Source of the DNA: Henriciella barbarensis
Lineage (GTDB): Bacteria > Pseudomonadota > Alphaproteobacteria > Caulobacterales > Hyphomonadaceae
Direction: 5' to 3'
NCBI RefSeq assembly: GCF_003576345.1
Contig: NZ_QWGB01000014.1
Location: 341,808-405,807 of the forward strand
Length of the DNA: 64,000 nt
The position numbers and the translations under genes are program-made. The notes under the pieces are model-generated. The model worked only from the letters and a program-made list of their open reading frames with translations, was not told the DNA's origin and ran no database searches. This document shows positions 36,956 to 46,426 of the stretch, piece after piece; the first letter of the stretch is position 1; each line of letters begins with the position of its first letter.

Positions 36956-37414
36956 TTAAAGTACAGACAGCACTTTGTCTGCATGTCCTTTAACGCGTAC
37001 CTTTCGCCAACCTTCAATAATCATGCCATCAGCGCTGATCGCGAAAGTAGAGCGTTCAATACCCATGAACTTGCGTCCATACATGTTCTTTTCCTTCCAG
37101 ACCCCGAACGCCTCGCAGACAGACCCTTCCTCATCTGCGGCGAGTGGTATGGTAAGCGCCTGCTTTTCAATGAACTTTTCATGGGACTGAAGGCTGTCAC
37201 GAGAGATGCCGACGACATCGAAACCTTTTGCGTCGAAGTCAGATTTCAGCGCCGAAAAATCCTTGGCCTCGTTCGTGCATCCCGGCGTGTTGTCCTTTGG
37301 ATAGAAGAAAAGGATGAGGCCCCGGCCTCTGTCAGAGGGAATGGAAACGGTGCCGCTGGTTGTCTCAAGCTGAATGTGCGGAGCGGGATCGCCTGCAGAT
37401 ATTACTGATGACAT
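36956..37414 (-). CDS. bcp: Thioredoxin-dependent peroxiredoxin (Bcp/PrxQ type)
   Basis: The 152-residue enzyme reduces hydroperoxides. The peroxidatic cysteine is in the motif NTPGCTNEA. The resolving cysteine usually found five residues later is a lysine here (TNEAKDF). The only other cysteine is in GSVCEAFGVW, so it may be a variant 2-Cys or 1-Cys enzyme. The rest, FYPKDNTPG and GRKFMGIERST, fits the family. It is divergent from the AsmA-like gene. Confidence 0.9.
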   Translation of the reverse strand: MSSVISAGDPAPHIQLETTSGTVSIPSDRGRGLILFFYPKDNTPGCTNEAKDFSALKSDFDAKGFDVVGISRDSLQSHEKFIEKQALTIPLAADEEGSVCEAFGVWKEKNMYGRKFMGIERSTFAISADGMIIEGWRKVRVKGHADKVLSVL

Positions 37415-37491
37415 CGCTGGATTGTCCTATTTCTGCTGTATTGAAAGATTAAGCCGAGCCTATCGGCTGGCGTAGAGGAGACAATCAGGCC

Positions 37492-40400
37492 TTGGTGCGA
37501 CAGACTGCAGCTATTGTTACGCTAGAGATCATTGGCGGCATCCTGTTGCTGGCGATCGCGGGCGCCGTGGCGCTTGCCTACATGCTATCGCGCGGGCCTG
37601 TAGAACTCAGTCTTTTCAAAGGTGAAGTCGAAGATGCTCTCGTCGCCGCGCGCGACGGCCGGGACGTCAACATCGATCGGCTGGCGCTGCAATGGTCGCC
37701 GGCAGACCGGCGTGTCATCTTCGCAGCCAACGGCCTGAAACTCGCCGATAATGACGGCCAGCTGGCCGGCGAAGCAGAGCAGGCCGTCATCACACTGGAC
37801 GCGGGCTCCCTGATTTTTGGGCGCGTTGAAGTGACCGAAACGCAGTTGCGTAATGGTTGGGCAGATGTGCGCAATATTTCACCAACTGAATGGACGTTTG
37901 CGGGCGAGCCGCTACCGGAATTCGAAGCGCGCACTTTGCCGAACACGCCGGAAGGGTGGCTCGCGCTTTCCAATTCGACTCTCGCCAACCTTCTGGATGC
38001 GCTGAAGGATAGCCGGTCGTCAAATACGCTGGAAGTTGCCGCATTCGAGAATATGGAGCTGCGCTTTTTTGATCAGGCCGGCGGCATCATGGCGGTCATG
38101 GACGAAGCAAACGGCCGGTATGATCAGACCGGCAGCGGCCTTGAAGCGACCTTGTCCGGAAGCGGGGAGGGGATGGGGCTTCCCGGGGATGTGACGACAT
38201 CGCTTAGCGTCCCAGAAGGCTACACCGCGCTCGATTTCGAGGTCGGTATTACCAATTGGAGCATAGGGGACCTCGCAACCCGGATTGGCGCGGGGGGGTC
38301 TCTTGTCGCGGGTTTTCCGGCAGATATCACCATTGGCCTGACCTATGAGGAAGAGGCCGGTATTGCAGGTCTCGGCCTTGCCGCGGACGCAGATGAAGGC
38401 AGAGTTACGCTTGCTGGGCGTGATTTCGAATTTGAAACCTTGCGTTTCGACGCCGCCTATTCACCATCCGAAGACCGGCTGACTTTCAGCGATCTGGCAA
38501 TAGAGACCGAACGGGCCGAAGGCATATTCAGCGGTTGGGTCGATGGCCTGGTGCGCCAGGATGGAACGATTGCGTTTGATCTTTCCTCTGAGCGTACATC
38601 ACTCGATTTCACGCCATATTTTCCTGATGTCTGGGATCTTGATGGCGTTGCCCTGCAAGGCACGCTCGATTTGGGGACCACAGCGGTCGCGCTTTCTTCC
38701 TATGCGGTAGAAACGCTCGGCATTGAATTCGCCGGTGCGGCGGACATAGCGCCTGTAAATGATGCGGAAGAGGGGGAGCTGCCTTTTGAGATCGCCTCAC
38801 AGGGCGAGGCAGTCGGGACAATCACCAAGGACCAGGTGCTGGCTTTCTGGCCTGAAACGCTCGGTGCAGGCGCACGTGTTTTCGCGCAGAATCGAGTCCT
38901 TGAAGGGCGCGTGACAGCAGCGAATTACAGGCTTGAGTTGCAGCGGGACAGTTTCGCCGAGGGCTTTCTGCGGGATGAAGACCTCACGGTTCGGTTTTTC
39001 ATCGAAGATGCGGCTGTGAAGTTCCTTGAAGATCTGCCACCTGTCACGGACGCCATCGGTAGCGGTAGGCTGACCGGGAATGGCCTTCAGGTGCAGTTGA
39101 GCGAAGGGAATTATGACGGCTGGGTACTGAACGAAGGCAGCGTTCACTTTCCAAGGTTTAATCCGAAGGGGGAGCTGTTCCGCGTATCGGCGAAGGGGCA
39201 GGGGCCTCTCGTCAACGTCATGCGAAATATCGCGGGTTCGCGCCTGATGCGAGATAATCCCGACGCGCTCGATCCCGAACGTTTCTCCGGCGATGCGGTA
39301 GCGACAATTGAGCTGTTGCGTCCGGCGCTTGACGACGTTCCGGTTGAGGACATGCAGATTTCCGTCAAGGCGCAGGTCACCGATGGGATGCTCGCCGAGG
39401 CGCTGCCGGGGCTCGACCTCACCGATATGAGAGTAGACGTATCGCTGGAGAATATGCGCCTCGTTATAACCGGCTTCGGGGATCTTGGCCCTGCGCCCGT
39501 ACAATTTACGTGGCGCGACGAATTCAATGATGGCGGCGATACAGCTGATCTATCGGCAAGCGCGTTCGTGTCGCCTGACTTCCTGAACCGTTTCGGAATT
39601 GTCGGGCGGGCCTACGTGTCTGAGGACATTCCGGTAGAGTTGCAGGCGCAAGTCGCTGCAGACGGCATTGCGGGTGTCGAGGTCGGTTTCGAGCTCCAGC
39701 AGTCACGCGTGGATATTTCCGAGATTGGCTACATCAAGCCGGTCGGAGAGTCCGCCCGCGCGACGCTCTCCTATGACGCGAAATCGGAAACGAACGCATC
39801 GACCTTTCGCTTTCTGAGCGAAAAGGCGCGCTTTGACGGGGACGTCATCCTGACCAAGGCCGGAAGGCTTCAGTCACTGGACGTTCGCGAGGCGTTCCAT
39901 GACGGCTTCATGGATGTGAGCGGTAGCGTTCGCCGCGAACAGAATGGCAAGCTTGTCAGCGAACTGAACGGCGCGTTCCTAGATGCGAGTGCGTTCTTTG
40001 GCGACTTCGCATCCATGGGCGGCAATGCATCGGGTATCAGCCTGCCGATCGTGCTTTCGGCGAACCTTGATACGCTTCGTCTGCGCAGCGGTCTGGATCT
40101 TGAGGACGCGTCCTTGAGCTTCATCAGCTCGGAAACAGGCGTTCGCGAGGTTCGCGCAGATGGCACAATCGAAACAGGTGGCGAGATGAGCGCCGTCTAT
40201 ACAGGGCCGACGGCCGAAGAACCTGCGCGTATCAGCCTGGACAGCGATAATGCCGGCTTCTTCATGCGCGCCTTGCTGCAACAGGACTTCTTGACCGGTG
40301 GTTCTCTCAGCCTGAACGGTGATCTTGCGCGTGGCTCGGACCCAGCGCGTCTGCGGCTTGAGCTTTCGGACGTCCGCATGCGCGACGCGCCGTTCCTGAC

Positions 40401-40914
40401 GCAAGTGCTGTCGCTGGCATCCCTGCGGGGACTGGCTGACACGCTGAGTGGGGAGGGGGTGCTGTTCACCGATATCAGCGTCCCTGTCGCCGTTCAGTCG
40501 GGACGGTTTGTAATTGAAGGTGCGCGCGCCAACGGCCCCGCATTGGGCCTCACACTCAATGGCTGGTTTGAACAGGAGAGCGATGAGATCCGTCTCAGCG
40601 GTGTCCTCGTGCCGAGTTTCGGAATGAACTCAATGTTGGGCGGCGTGCCTGTAATCGGCGACCTTTTCGTCGGCCGCGAAGGGGAAGGGATCTTCTCGTT
40701 GACCTATTCGGTGCGCGGTACGACTGATCGTGCTCAGGTGACTGTAAATCCGCTGTCAGCCGTTACGCCAGGGATCCTGCGCCGCATTTTCGAGAATCCA
40801 GCCGATACGTCGATCCCTGAGGGTATTCCTGTCGACCCCAACAAGATGCCACCGGCACCGCCTATGCCCGATGCCGAATTCATCGAGCCCGCACCGGGAA
40901 CGGAGGCCAACTAG
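37492..40914 (+). CDS. Giant AsmA/YhdP-like envelope protein
   Basis: The 1140-residue protein starts at TTG 37492 behind GAGGAG. It has one N-terminal membrane helix (about 8-32, IVTLEIIGGILLLAIAGAVAL). A long periplasmic part follows, made of beta-strand repeats typical of DUF3971 and AsmA-like C-terminal regions. The closing LSAVTPGILRRIFENP is typical of the YhdP group. These bridge-like proteins are implicated in lipid transport between inner and outer membranes. No paralogue is nearby. Confidence 0.82.
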   Translation: MVRQTAAIVTLEIIGGILLLAIAGAVALAYMLSRGPVELSLFKGEVEDALVAARDGRDVNIDRLALQWSPADRRVIFAANGLKLADNDGQLAGEAEQAVITLDAGSLIFGRVEVTETQLRNGWADVRNISPTEWTFAGEPLPEFEARTLPNTPEGWLALSNSTLANLLDALKDSRSSNTLEVAAFENMELRFFDQAGGIMAVMDEANGRYDQTGSGLEATLSGSGEGMGLPGDVTTSLSVPEGYTALDFEVGITNWSIGDLATRIGAGGSLVAGFPADITIGLTYEEEAGIAGLGLAADADEGRVTLAGRDFEFETLRFDAAYSPSEDRLTFSDLAIETERAEGIFSGWVDGLVRQDGTIAFDLSSERTSLDFTPYFPDVWDLDGVALQGTLDLGTTAVALSSYAVETLGIEFAGAADIAPVNDAEEGELPFEIASQGEAVGTITKDQVLAFWPETLGAGARVFAQNRVLEGRVTAANYRLELQRDSFAEGFLRDEDLTVRFFIEDAAVKFLEDLPPVTDAIGSGRLTGNGLQVQLSEGNYDGWVLNEGSVHFPRFNPKGELFRVSAKGQGPLVNVMRNIAGSRLMRDNPDALDPERFSGDAVATIELLRPALDDVPVEDMQISVKAQVTDGMLAEALPGLDLTDMRVDVSLENMRLVITGFGDLGPAPVQFTWRDEFNDGGDTADLSASAFVSPDFLNRFGIVGRAYVSEDIPVELQAQVAADGIAGVEVGFELQQSRVDISEIGYIKPVGESARATLSYDAKSETNASTFRFLSEKARFDGDVILTKAGRLQSLDVREAFHDGFMDVSGSVRREQNGKLVSELNGAFLDASAFFGDFASMGGNASGISLPIVLSANLDTLRLRSGLDLEDASLSFISSETGVREVRADGTIETGGEMSAVYTGPTAEEPARISLDSDNAGFFMRALLQQDFLTGGSLSLNGDLARGSDPARLRLELSDVRMRDAPFLTQVLSLASLRGLADTLSGEGVLFTDISVPVAVQSGRFVIEGARANGPALGLTLNGWFEQESDEIRLSGVLVPSFGMNSMLGGVPVIGDLFVGREGEGIFSLTYSVRGTTDRAQVTVNPLSAVTPGILRRIFENPADTSIPEGIPVDPNKMPPAPPMPDAEFIEPAPGTEAN

Positions 40915-40926
40915 GCAGCCGAGCTG

Positions 40927-41736
40927 TCAGCCTTTTTCCAGGCGTTTGACCTCGTCCCAGAGATCGCCCTGATCATCAAGCGACAGCTCATTGAAGCTTT
41001 GCCCCTGAGCGGCTGCAAGTTCCTCCATGGTGCGAAACCGGCGTTCGAATTTGGCATTCGAACGGCGTAGCGCGATTTCAGGGTCAAGCTTGAAGCGCCG
41101 GGCGAGATTGGCTGCAACGAAAAGAAGATCGCCAATTTCATCCTCTATGGCGTCGAGGTCGCCGCTGTCGATCGCTTCTCGAACCTCGTCGCATTCCTCA
41201 TCCAGTTTCATCAGGATATCGCGCGGCTCAGTCCAGTCGAAACCGGTGCGCGCTGCGCGCTTCTGGATTTTCTCTGCGCGCATAAGTGCAGGGAGCGCTT
41301 TCGCGACGCCGGCGAGCGCGGACGTGTCATCAGTGACCGTACCCTTGGCGGTACGTTCACGCGCCTTGATTGCTTCCCAGGCTTCGGTTTGCGTGTCGGC
41401 ATCGCGTTCTTCATCGTCGCCGAACACATGTGGATGACGCCGGACCATCTTGTCATTGATGCTACGTGCAACGTCCTCAACATCGAATAGACCGGAATCC
41501 TGCGCGATCTGGCTGTGGAATACGACCTGAAGCAGAAGGTCGCCCAGTTCATCCTTCAGATCAACAAAATCGCCGCGCTCGATCGCGTCGGCAACCTCAT
41601 AGGCTTCCTCAATCGTGTAAGGTGCGATCGTCTCGAAAGTCTGTTCCAGATCCCACGGGCAGCCACCATCGGGATTGCGCAATTGCTGCATGATGGATCT
41701 GAGACGTTCAAACTCGCTGTCGGAGGGTTTTGTCAT
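40927..41736 (-). CDS. mazG: Nucleoside triphosphate pyrophosphohydrolase MazG
   Basis: The 269-residue protein carries two MazG all-alpha NTP-pyrophosphatase domains. The first is at about 20-100 (GGCPWDLEQTFETIAPYTIEEAYE and EELGDLLLQVVFH-type helices). The second contains ECDEVREAIDSGD and EDEIGDLLFVAANLAR. It hydrolyses NTPs to NMP and PPi, and in other bacteria affects ppGpp levels. Length is standard. It is convergent with the AsmA-like gene with a 12-bp gap. Confidence 0.94.
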   Translation of the reverse strand: MTKPSDSEFERLRSIMQQLRNPDGGCPWDLEQTFETIAPYTIEEAYEVADAIERGDFVDLKDELGDLLLQVVFHSQIAQDSGLFDVEDVARSINDKMVRRHPHVFGDDEERDADTQTEAWEAIKARERTAKGTVTDDTSALAGVAKALPALMRAEKIQKRAARTGFDWTEPRDILMKLDEECDEVREAIDSGDLDAIEDEIGDLLFVAANLARRFKLDPEIALRRSNAKFERRFRTMEELAAAQGQSFNELSLDDQGDLWDEVKRLEKG

Positions 41737-42018
41737 GAAAAGCAGGCGCTCCGGTTTGATGATTGGCGGTTCGTACGAATATCCGAGACGTTAACTGGCC
41801 CCGTCGGACCAGTCGATTCAAAGCCCGATAGGGCGGTTTCTACATGAGACGGGGCAGAGCCGCACGCGCAAATCGTAACTGTCAGAGACGCTGGCGGCGT
41901 CTGCATGAGTGTCGCTGACAATCTGGCTCAACTAGCAGCAAAGACTAGCCGGGGGTGTGGCCCCGCCGCTCATAACAAAAGTCGCATAATCAATATTATG
42001 GGAAATAATGCGCTGCGG

Positions 42019-42831
42019 TCATAGCTCGAAATCTACGGTGAGGCCGTCATAGGCGGGCCGCACATGCGCTGGTAGTTCGTTGCATAGCGTCTGGTAGTCG
42101 AGATCGATATGAAGATTGGTAAGCCATGCTTTCTTCGGCGCGAGCTGTTCGATCCAACCCAGCGCCCGGTCAAGATGCGCGTGGCTTGGATGTTCGGTGT
42201 AGCGTAGCGCGTCGAGGATAAGGATATCGACGCCAGCAATCGCCTCGAGGGTCTCGGGCGGGAAATCATGAAGGTCATTGCAGTAAGCTAGATTTCCGAT
42301 GCGAAAGCCGAGGCTCATGATCCGCCCGTGCATCTGTTCGACGGGCAGAAGACTTACCGTCCCTCCCTCTCCATCAATACTGAACGGCTCAAGCGGAACG
42401 ATATCGTCCTGACGGTCGAGAATGGGTGGATAGCCGCCATGCCCCTCAAAACAATAGCCGAAGCGCTTTGTCAGCGTCTCAGCGGTGCGAGCATCGAGAT
42501 AGGTCGGCACGCGGCGGCGCATGCGCAGTGCCAGCGCCCGGACATCGTCAATGCCGTGGGATTGGTCTGCATGGTCGTGGGTGTAGACGAGCGCGTCCAG
42601 ATGACGGACCTCGGCATCGAGTAGCTGGTCTCTCAGCTCTGGCGACGAGTCGATCAGGATGCGCGTACAGTCGTCAGGTCTATCCAGGGGGCCTGCATCG
42701 ACAAGCACGCAGCATCGTCTGCGCCTGTTTCTCGGCTCATTCGGGTCGCAAGCGCCCCAGTCATTACCGACGCGCGGCACACCACCCGATGAGCCGGTGC
42801 CGAGAAACGTAAAGCGTGCTGTTGCGATCAT
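42019..42831 (-). CDS. PhnP-like metallo-beta-lactamase-fold hydrolase
   Basis: The 270-residue protein has the MBL fold. FLGTGSSGGVPR near the N-terminus and the metal motif YTHDHADQSHGIDD (residues about 83-96) show the PhnP-like group, in which the usual HxHxDH is HxHxDQ. Downstream ligand regions include EQMHGRIMSLG and LILDALRY. PhnP is a cyclic phosphodiesterase; the substrate of this homologue is not evident. It overlaps the tatD-family gene by 4 bp. Confidence 0.85.
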   Translation of the reverse strand: MIATARFTFLGTGSSGGVPRVGNDWGACDPNEPRNRRRRCCVLVDAGPLDRPDDCTRILIDSSPELRDQLLDAEVRHLDALVYTHDHADQSHGIDDVRALALRMRRRVPTYLDARTAETLTKRFGYCFEGHGGYPPILDRQDDIVPLEPFSIDGEGGTVSLLPVEQMHGRIMSLGFRIGNLAYCNDLHDFPPETLEAIAGVDILILDALRYTEHPSHAHLDRALGWIEQLAPKKAWLTNLHIDLDYQTLCNELPAHVRPAYDGLTVDFEL

Positions 42832-43601
42832 ATACCTACTTTATTGAATAAAGTCAATGCGTTATCTTCGCATATTGAAGTGATGTCTTCGCGAGTTTTC
42901 CCATGGAGCCTTGCCAGCGCATCAGCGACATGTGGCAGATATGCTGGTTCATTCCTGCGGCCACGGTATGGCACGGGCGCGAGATACGGACAGTCGGTTT
43001 CGAGAATTACCCGGTTCAGTGGGATTGTGGAGATGACGGCACGCACATCTCTCGCATTCTTGAAGGACAGAATGCCGGAAACTGAAAAATACGCCCCAAG
43101 CGCCAAACCGCGATCTGCAAGCTCCTGACCGCCTGTGTAGCAATGGAGCAATATACCGAACGGTCCGTTCTGGTATTCTTCTTCAAGGATACGCGCGGTC
43201 AGGTCGTCAGCTTCACGTGTATGAACCACGAGCGGAAGTCCCGACCGCCGAGCCGCTTCGATATGGCGACGGAAATTGGCCACCTGCTCGGCTTCAGCAG
43301 AGTAGCCGTAATGGAAGTCCAGTCCGGTCTCACCAATCGCAACCGTGCGAGGGTCCCTTGCCGCGTGTAACAGGTCGTCGACTTTCAGATCGGGAAAATC
43401 CTTTGCGTGATGCGGGTGGACGCCAACCGTGTTCCAGATGTCGCTGTTCGCGTCCGCGATAGCTCTCACTTTCTGATAACTGTCGAAGCGGTCGCAAATC
43501 GCGAGAAACCGCCGAATCCCCGCCTCGCGGGCACGCGTGAGCACCTCCTCCAGGTCGTCCTCGAACGCCTCTGCATGCAGGTTTACGTGGGTGTCGAACA
43601 T
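42828..43601 (-). CDS. TatD-family metal-dependent hydrolase
   Basis: The 257-residue TIM-barrel protein fits the TatD DNase/hydrolase family: GETGLDFHYGYS, LPLVVHTREADD, LLHCYTGG and LETDCPYLAPVPYRGRRNEP. The first metal motif is DTHVNLH rather than the common DxHCH, so one histidine ligand is replaced by Asn. This occurs in a subgroup of alphaproteobacterial members as I recall. It lies in the tmk-holB-tatD-MBL minus-strand cluster. Confidence 0.9.
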   Translation of the reverse strand: MFDTHVNLHAEAFEDDLEEVLTRAREAGIRRFLAICDRFDSYQKVRAIADANSDIWNTVGVHPHHAKDFPDLKVDDLLHAARDPRTVAIGETGLDFHYGYSAEAEQVANFRRHIEAARRSGLPLVVHTREADDLTARILEEEYQNGPFGILLHCYTGGQELADRGLALGAYFSVSGILSFKNARDVRAVISTIPLNRVILETDCPYLAPVPYRGRRNEPAYLPHVADALARLHGKTREDITSICEDNALTLFNKVGI

Positions 43602-43611
43602 GGGTTGCGAC

Positions 43612-44562
43612 TTAAACCTTCCCGGCGCTGGTTTGAAGGGTCGAAACCAGCTTCGACGCGGCCTGAATGGGGGTCATGTGCAAATTGCGTTGCGATGCCA
43701 CGATATTGTGAAGCTGGAACCAGATATCTGCCCATGCTGGTGACTGCTCGGCCTTTTCGCTGACCCAACCCATCAGCTCTTCGGCGAAAACGCCGAAGGA
43801 GGCCTGATCCTCTGCGGCCGCCTGGATTGTCGTTGAAAGTACAGCGTCAGCAGGCTTCGGAAGAGCTTTGAGGAAACTTCGCGCGGCATGAGACGCGGCC
43901 AGCACTTTCTGTCCGGTCAGCGCTTCCGCGCGGCCGGGCCGACCGGCGACCAGGTCAGCGACTTGTTCGGGCGCCTCCACGGCTTGCGCCTTTAAAGCGG
44001 CGAGCGTTTCGTCCTTTGAAAGACTGGTCAGACGAAGCGTCTGGCAACGCGAGCGGATCGTCGCGAGTACGGGAACGGTTGCATGCGAGATCAGGAACAG
44101 GATCGCACGTGGCGGCGGTTCTTCGAGCGTTTTCAGCACCGCGTTGCGGCCGTTGGCATTCATCTCATCAAGTGAATCGAGGATGCCGATACGCCATCCG
44201 CCAAGGGCGGGTTTCAGGGAAAAGAACTGGTTCAGCTCCCGGATCTGATCAACGGCGATGTCCTGCTTCAGCTTGCCCTTGTCCCCGACCGCACGCTGCA
44301 CGTGCTTCAGGTCCGGATGGCCCGATGACAGCACTTTCTGGATGACAGGATCGCTCTCGCTCGCGGCCGCCCTGTCATCATCATTTGCAGGTCGCGCGCC
44401 GAGCAGCATGGCGGCCAGGCGAAGTGCAAAGCGCGCCTTGCCGATGCCGGATGGCCCTTCGATGATCCAGGCGTGATGAAGCCGCCCACCATCCATTGCC
44501 TTCAGGAATTTCTCCTGAGGCGCCTTGTGACCGAATAGTGGAAGCGCGATCTCCTCACTCAT
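43612..44562 (-). CDS. holB: DNA polymerase III delta-prime subunit
   Basis: The 316-residue clamp-loader subunit has a modified Walker A (GPSGIGKARFA) and the sensor-1 SRC motif (TIRSRCQTLRL). The helical collar domain follows. Delta-prime has no catalytic role but completes the loader that places the beta clamp on DNA. Its start overlaps the tmk stop by 4 bp, the standard tmk-holB arrangement. The metG gene often found after holB is absent; tatD follows directly. Confidence 0.93.
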   Translation of the reverse strand: MSEEIALPLFGHKAPQEKFLKAMDGGRLHHAWIIEGPSGIGKARFALRLAAMLLGARPANDDDRAAASESDPVIQKVLSSGHPDLKHVQRAVGDKGKLKQDIAVDQIRELNQFFSLKPALGGWRIGILDSLDEMNANGRNAVLKTLEEPPPRAILFLISHATVPVLATIRSRCQTLRLTSLSKDETLAALKAQAVEAPEQVADLVAGRPGRAEALTGQKVLAASHAARSFLKALPKPADAVLSTTIQAAAEDQASFGVFAEELMGWVSEKAEQSPAWADIWFQLHNIVASQRNLHMTPIQAASKLVSTLQTSAGKV

Positions 44563-45182
44563 ATCATATCTTCAATTGCATTGAGTGCATCTGCCAGCAC
44601 GATACCTGGAGGCTGGGTCGCGTCTATGATCGTGCATCGGTCGGGATGAGTCGCGGCCAGGTCCAGAAAGCCCTGTCGGACGTCTTTGTGAAATTCCAGC
44701 GGCATGGCCTCGAAAACGTCTGAGCCACCACGCGCCTTGCGCCGCGCCATCAAGTCCTCAACGGGGCCGTCGAGGACAAGTGTTAGGTCCGGCTGGTGGT
44801 CGGCCACTACGAGATCGTCCAGCATCTCGATAATAGCTGGGGCAAGACCGCCAAGGCGCTGATAGACCCTCGTTGAATCGGCGAACCTGTCGCAAATCAC
44901 GTTCTGGCCCTCTGCGAGTGCGGGCTCAATCAGCTTCTCAAGATGATCCCGCCGCGCCGCATACACGAGAAGCGCTTCGCTCATCGCGCTCCAGCGTTCG
45001 TCGGAAGGTGGCGACAGAACAAGTCCGCGGAGCGCCTCGGCCAGCGGTGTGCCACCAGGCTCGCGCGTGACGGTCACACGCTGCCCATGATCCAGAAAGT
45101 GGTTTTCGAGGCCCGCAATCAGCGTAGACTTTCCAGTCCCCTCGCCGCCTTCAATCGTTATGAACCGCCCGCGACGGCTCAT
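44559..45182 (-). CDS. tmk: dTMP kinase
   Basis: Tmk phosphorylates dTMP to dTDP. The 207-residue enzyme has the P-loop IEGGEGTGKST, the DR(Y/F) motif in ICDRFADST and the LID region KARGGSDVFEAM. Standard length. It overlaps both the dacA-like gene (TGA/ATG region, 4 bp) and holB (4 bp), so the genes should be co-transcribed and coupled. Confidence 0.96.
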   Translation of the reverse strand: MSRRGRFITIEGGEGTGKSTLIAGLENHFLDHGQRVTVTREPGGTPLAEALRGLVLSPPSDERWSAMSEALLVYAARRDHLEKLIEPALAEGQNVICDRFADSTRVYQRLGGLAPAIIEMLDDLVVADHQPDLTLVLDGPVEDLMARRKARGGSDVFEAMPLEFHKDVRQGFLDLAATHPDRCTIIDATQPPGIVLADALNAIEDMI

Positions 45183-46336
45183 TGGTCACCGCCAGCCCCC
45201 ATTTTAAGGCTGAGACCCGCAACTGCCTTGCCCATGAAGCCGAGCTTCTCCACTGATGAGGTCGCAATGAGCGGTGCGGTGATCGGCTCATCGCGCCCCT
45301 CCATCGTGATGACGAGAGTCGCAAGCTGTTGACCCTCTTCTATCGGTGCCGATATCGGACCGTCATAGACAATCTCTGTCGAGGATTGGTCGAAAGCGCG
45401 CTTATGGCCGGCAACGCGAAGTGGTTCTTCGAGACGAACACCGACCGTACTGGCCTCACCATTCCAGACCGGAAGCTCGGCAAATGCCTCTTCCGTCGGT
45501 TCGACAGTGCGGGTGTCGAACGCCGTGAAGGCCAGACGCATCAGACGCTCTGATTCTTCGGCCCGGGCTTGCGAGCTTGGAAGACCGTTCAGCACCATGA
45601 CCATTCTCTGGCCATCGCGCTCAGCCGAAGCTGTAAGTCCGTATCCCGATACTTCGAGGTGGCCGGTTTTCAGGCCATCAGCCCCGTCCATGGAATAGAG
45701 AAGCGGATTGCGGTTGCCTTGTGTGATGCCATTCCAGGTCATCTCGAGTTCGGAATAATATTTGTAATACTGAGGGTATTTACGGATCTCAAGCGCCGCC
45801 AGCTTGGCAAGGTCGGCAGCAGAAATGACATGGCCATCGGCGGGAAGGCCGCTCGCATTCTCGAAATTTGCTGAAGTGAGGCCAAGCTCATGTGCGAGAT
45901 CTGTCATGCGGTCGGCGAAGGCTTCTTCTGAACCTGCAAGACCCTCCGCCAGCACGATGCAGGCGTCATTGCCAGAAAGAACGATCACGCCGCGAAGCAA
46001 TTGCTCGACAGTCGGCGTTTCGCCGATCTTGAGGCCCATTGTCGAGCCGCCCGTGGCCCAGCCGCCCTCGCGCCAGGCCCGTTCGCTGACCACAAGCTCA
46101 TCATCTAGCGAGATTTCGCCGCGCTCGATGGCGTCATAGACGACATGGGCAGTCATGATCTTGGTCATGGACGCCGGTATCATGGCTTCACTGCCGCGCT
46201 TCGAGAACAGGATGTCGCCTGTCTCATAATCCATGATGACGGCATATTCCGCTTCAGTGTCGATATACTGTGCGGACGCCGGCAGCACCGCGGCTGCCAG
46301 GACTGAAAGGGTTGCAAGCAGGTTCTGACGAAGCAT
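45179..46336 (-). CDS. dacA: D-alanyl-D-alanine carboxypeptidase (S11, PBP5/6-like)
   Basis: The 385-residue protein has a signal peptide (MLRQNLLATLSVLAAAVLPASA). The S11 triad motifs are S56-M-T-K59 (PASMTKIM), SGNDAC and LKTGHL. The PBP5-type C-terminal beta domain and a final amphipathic anchor follow. It removes the terminal D-Ala of the stem peptide. It is the first gene of the dacA-tmk-holB operon and is preceded by two SPOR genes on the same strand. Confidence 0.95.
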   Translation of the reverse strand: MLRQNLLATLSVLAAAVLPASAQYIDTEAEYAVIMDYETGDILFSKRGSEAMIPASMTKIMTAHVVYDAIERGEISLDDELVVSERAWREGGWATGGSTMGLKIGETPTVEQLLRGVIVLSGNDACIVLAEGLAGSEEAFADRMTDLAHELGLTSANFENASGLPADGHVISAADLAKLAALEIRKYPQYYKYYSELEMTWNGITQGNRNPLLYSMDGADGLKTGHLEVSGYGLTASAERDGQRMVMVLNGLPSSQARAEESERLMRLAFTAFDTRTVEPTEEAFAELPVWNGEASTVGVRLEEPLRVAGHKRAFDQSSTEIVYDGPISAPIEEGQQLATLVITMEGRDEPITAPLIATSSVEKLGFMGKAVAGLSLKMGAGGDQ

Positions 46337-46426
46337 TTTCGGGTCTCCGGGAATAGGTAACGCGGTGAAGCGATAACCTAGACCACAGACGGCGTTTTGA
46401 AACCCGGGTCAATGCAGGTGTCTGTA

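Noticed and set aside
41905..42024. 39-residue plus-strand frame (MSVADNLAQ...)
   Set aside because: No ribosome-binding site and low plausibility; it overlaps the start of the convergent hydrolase gene's 3' end.
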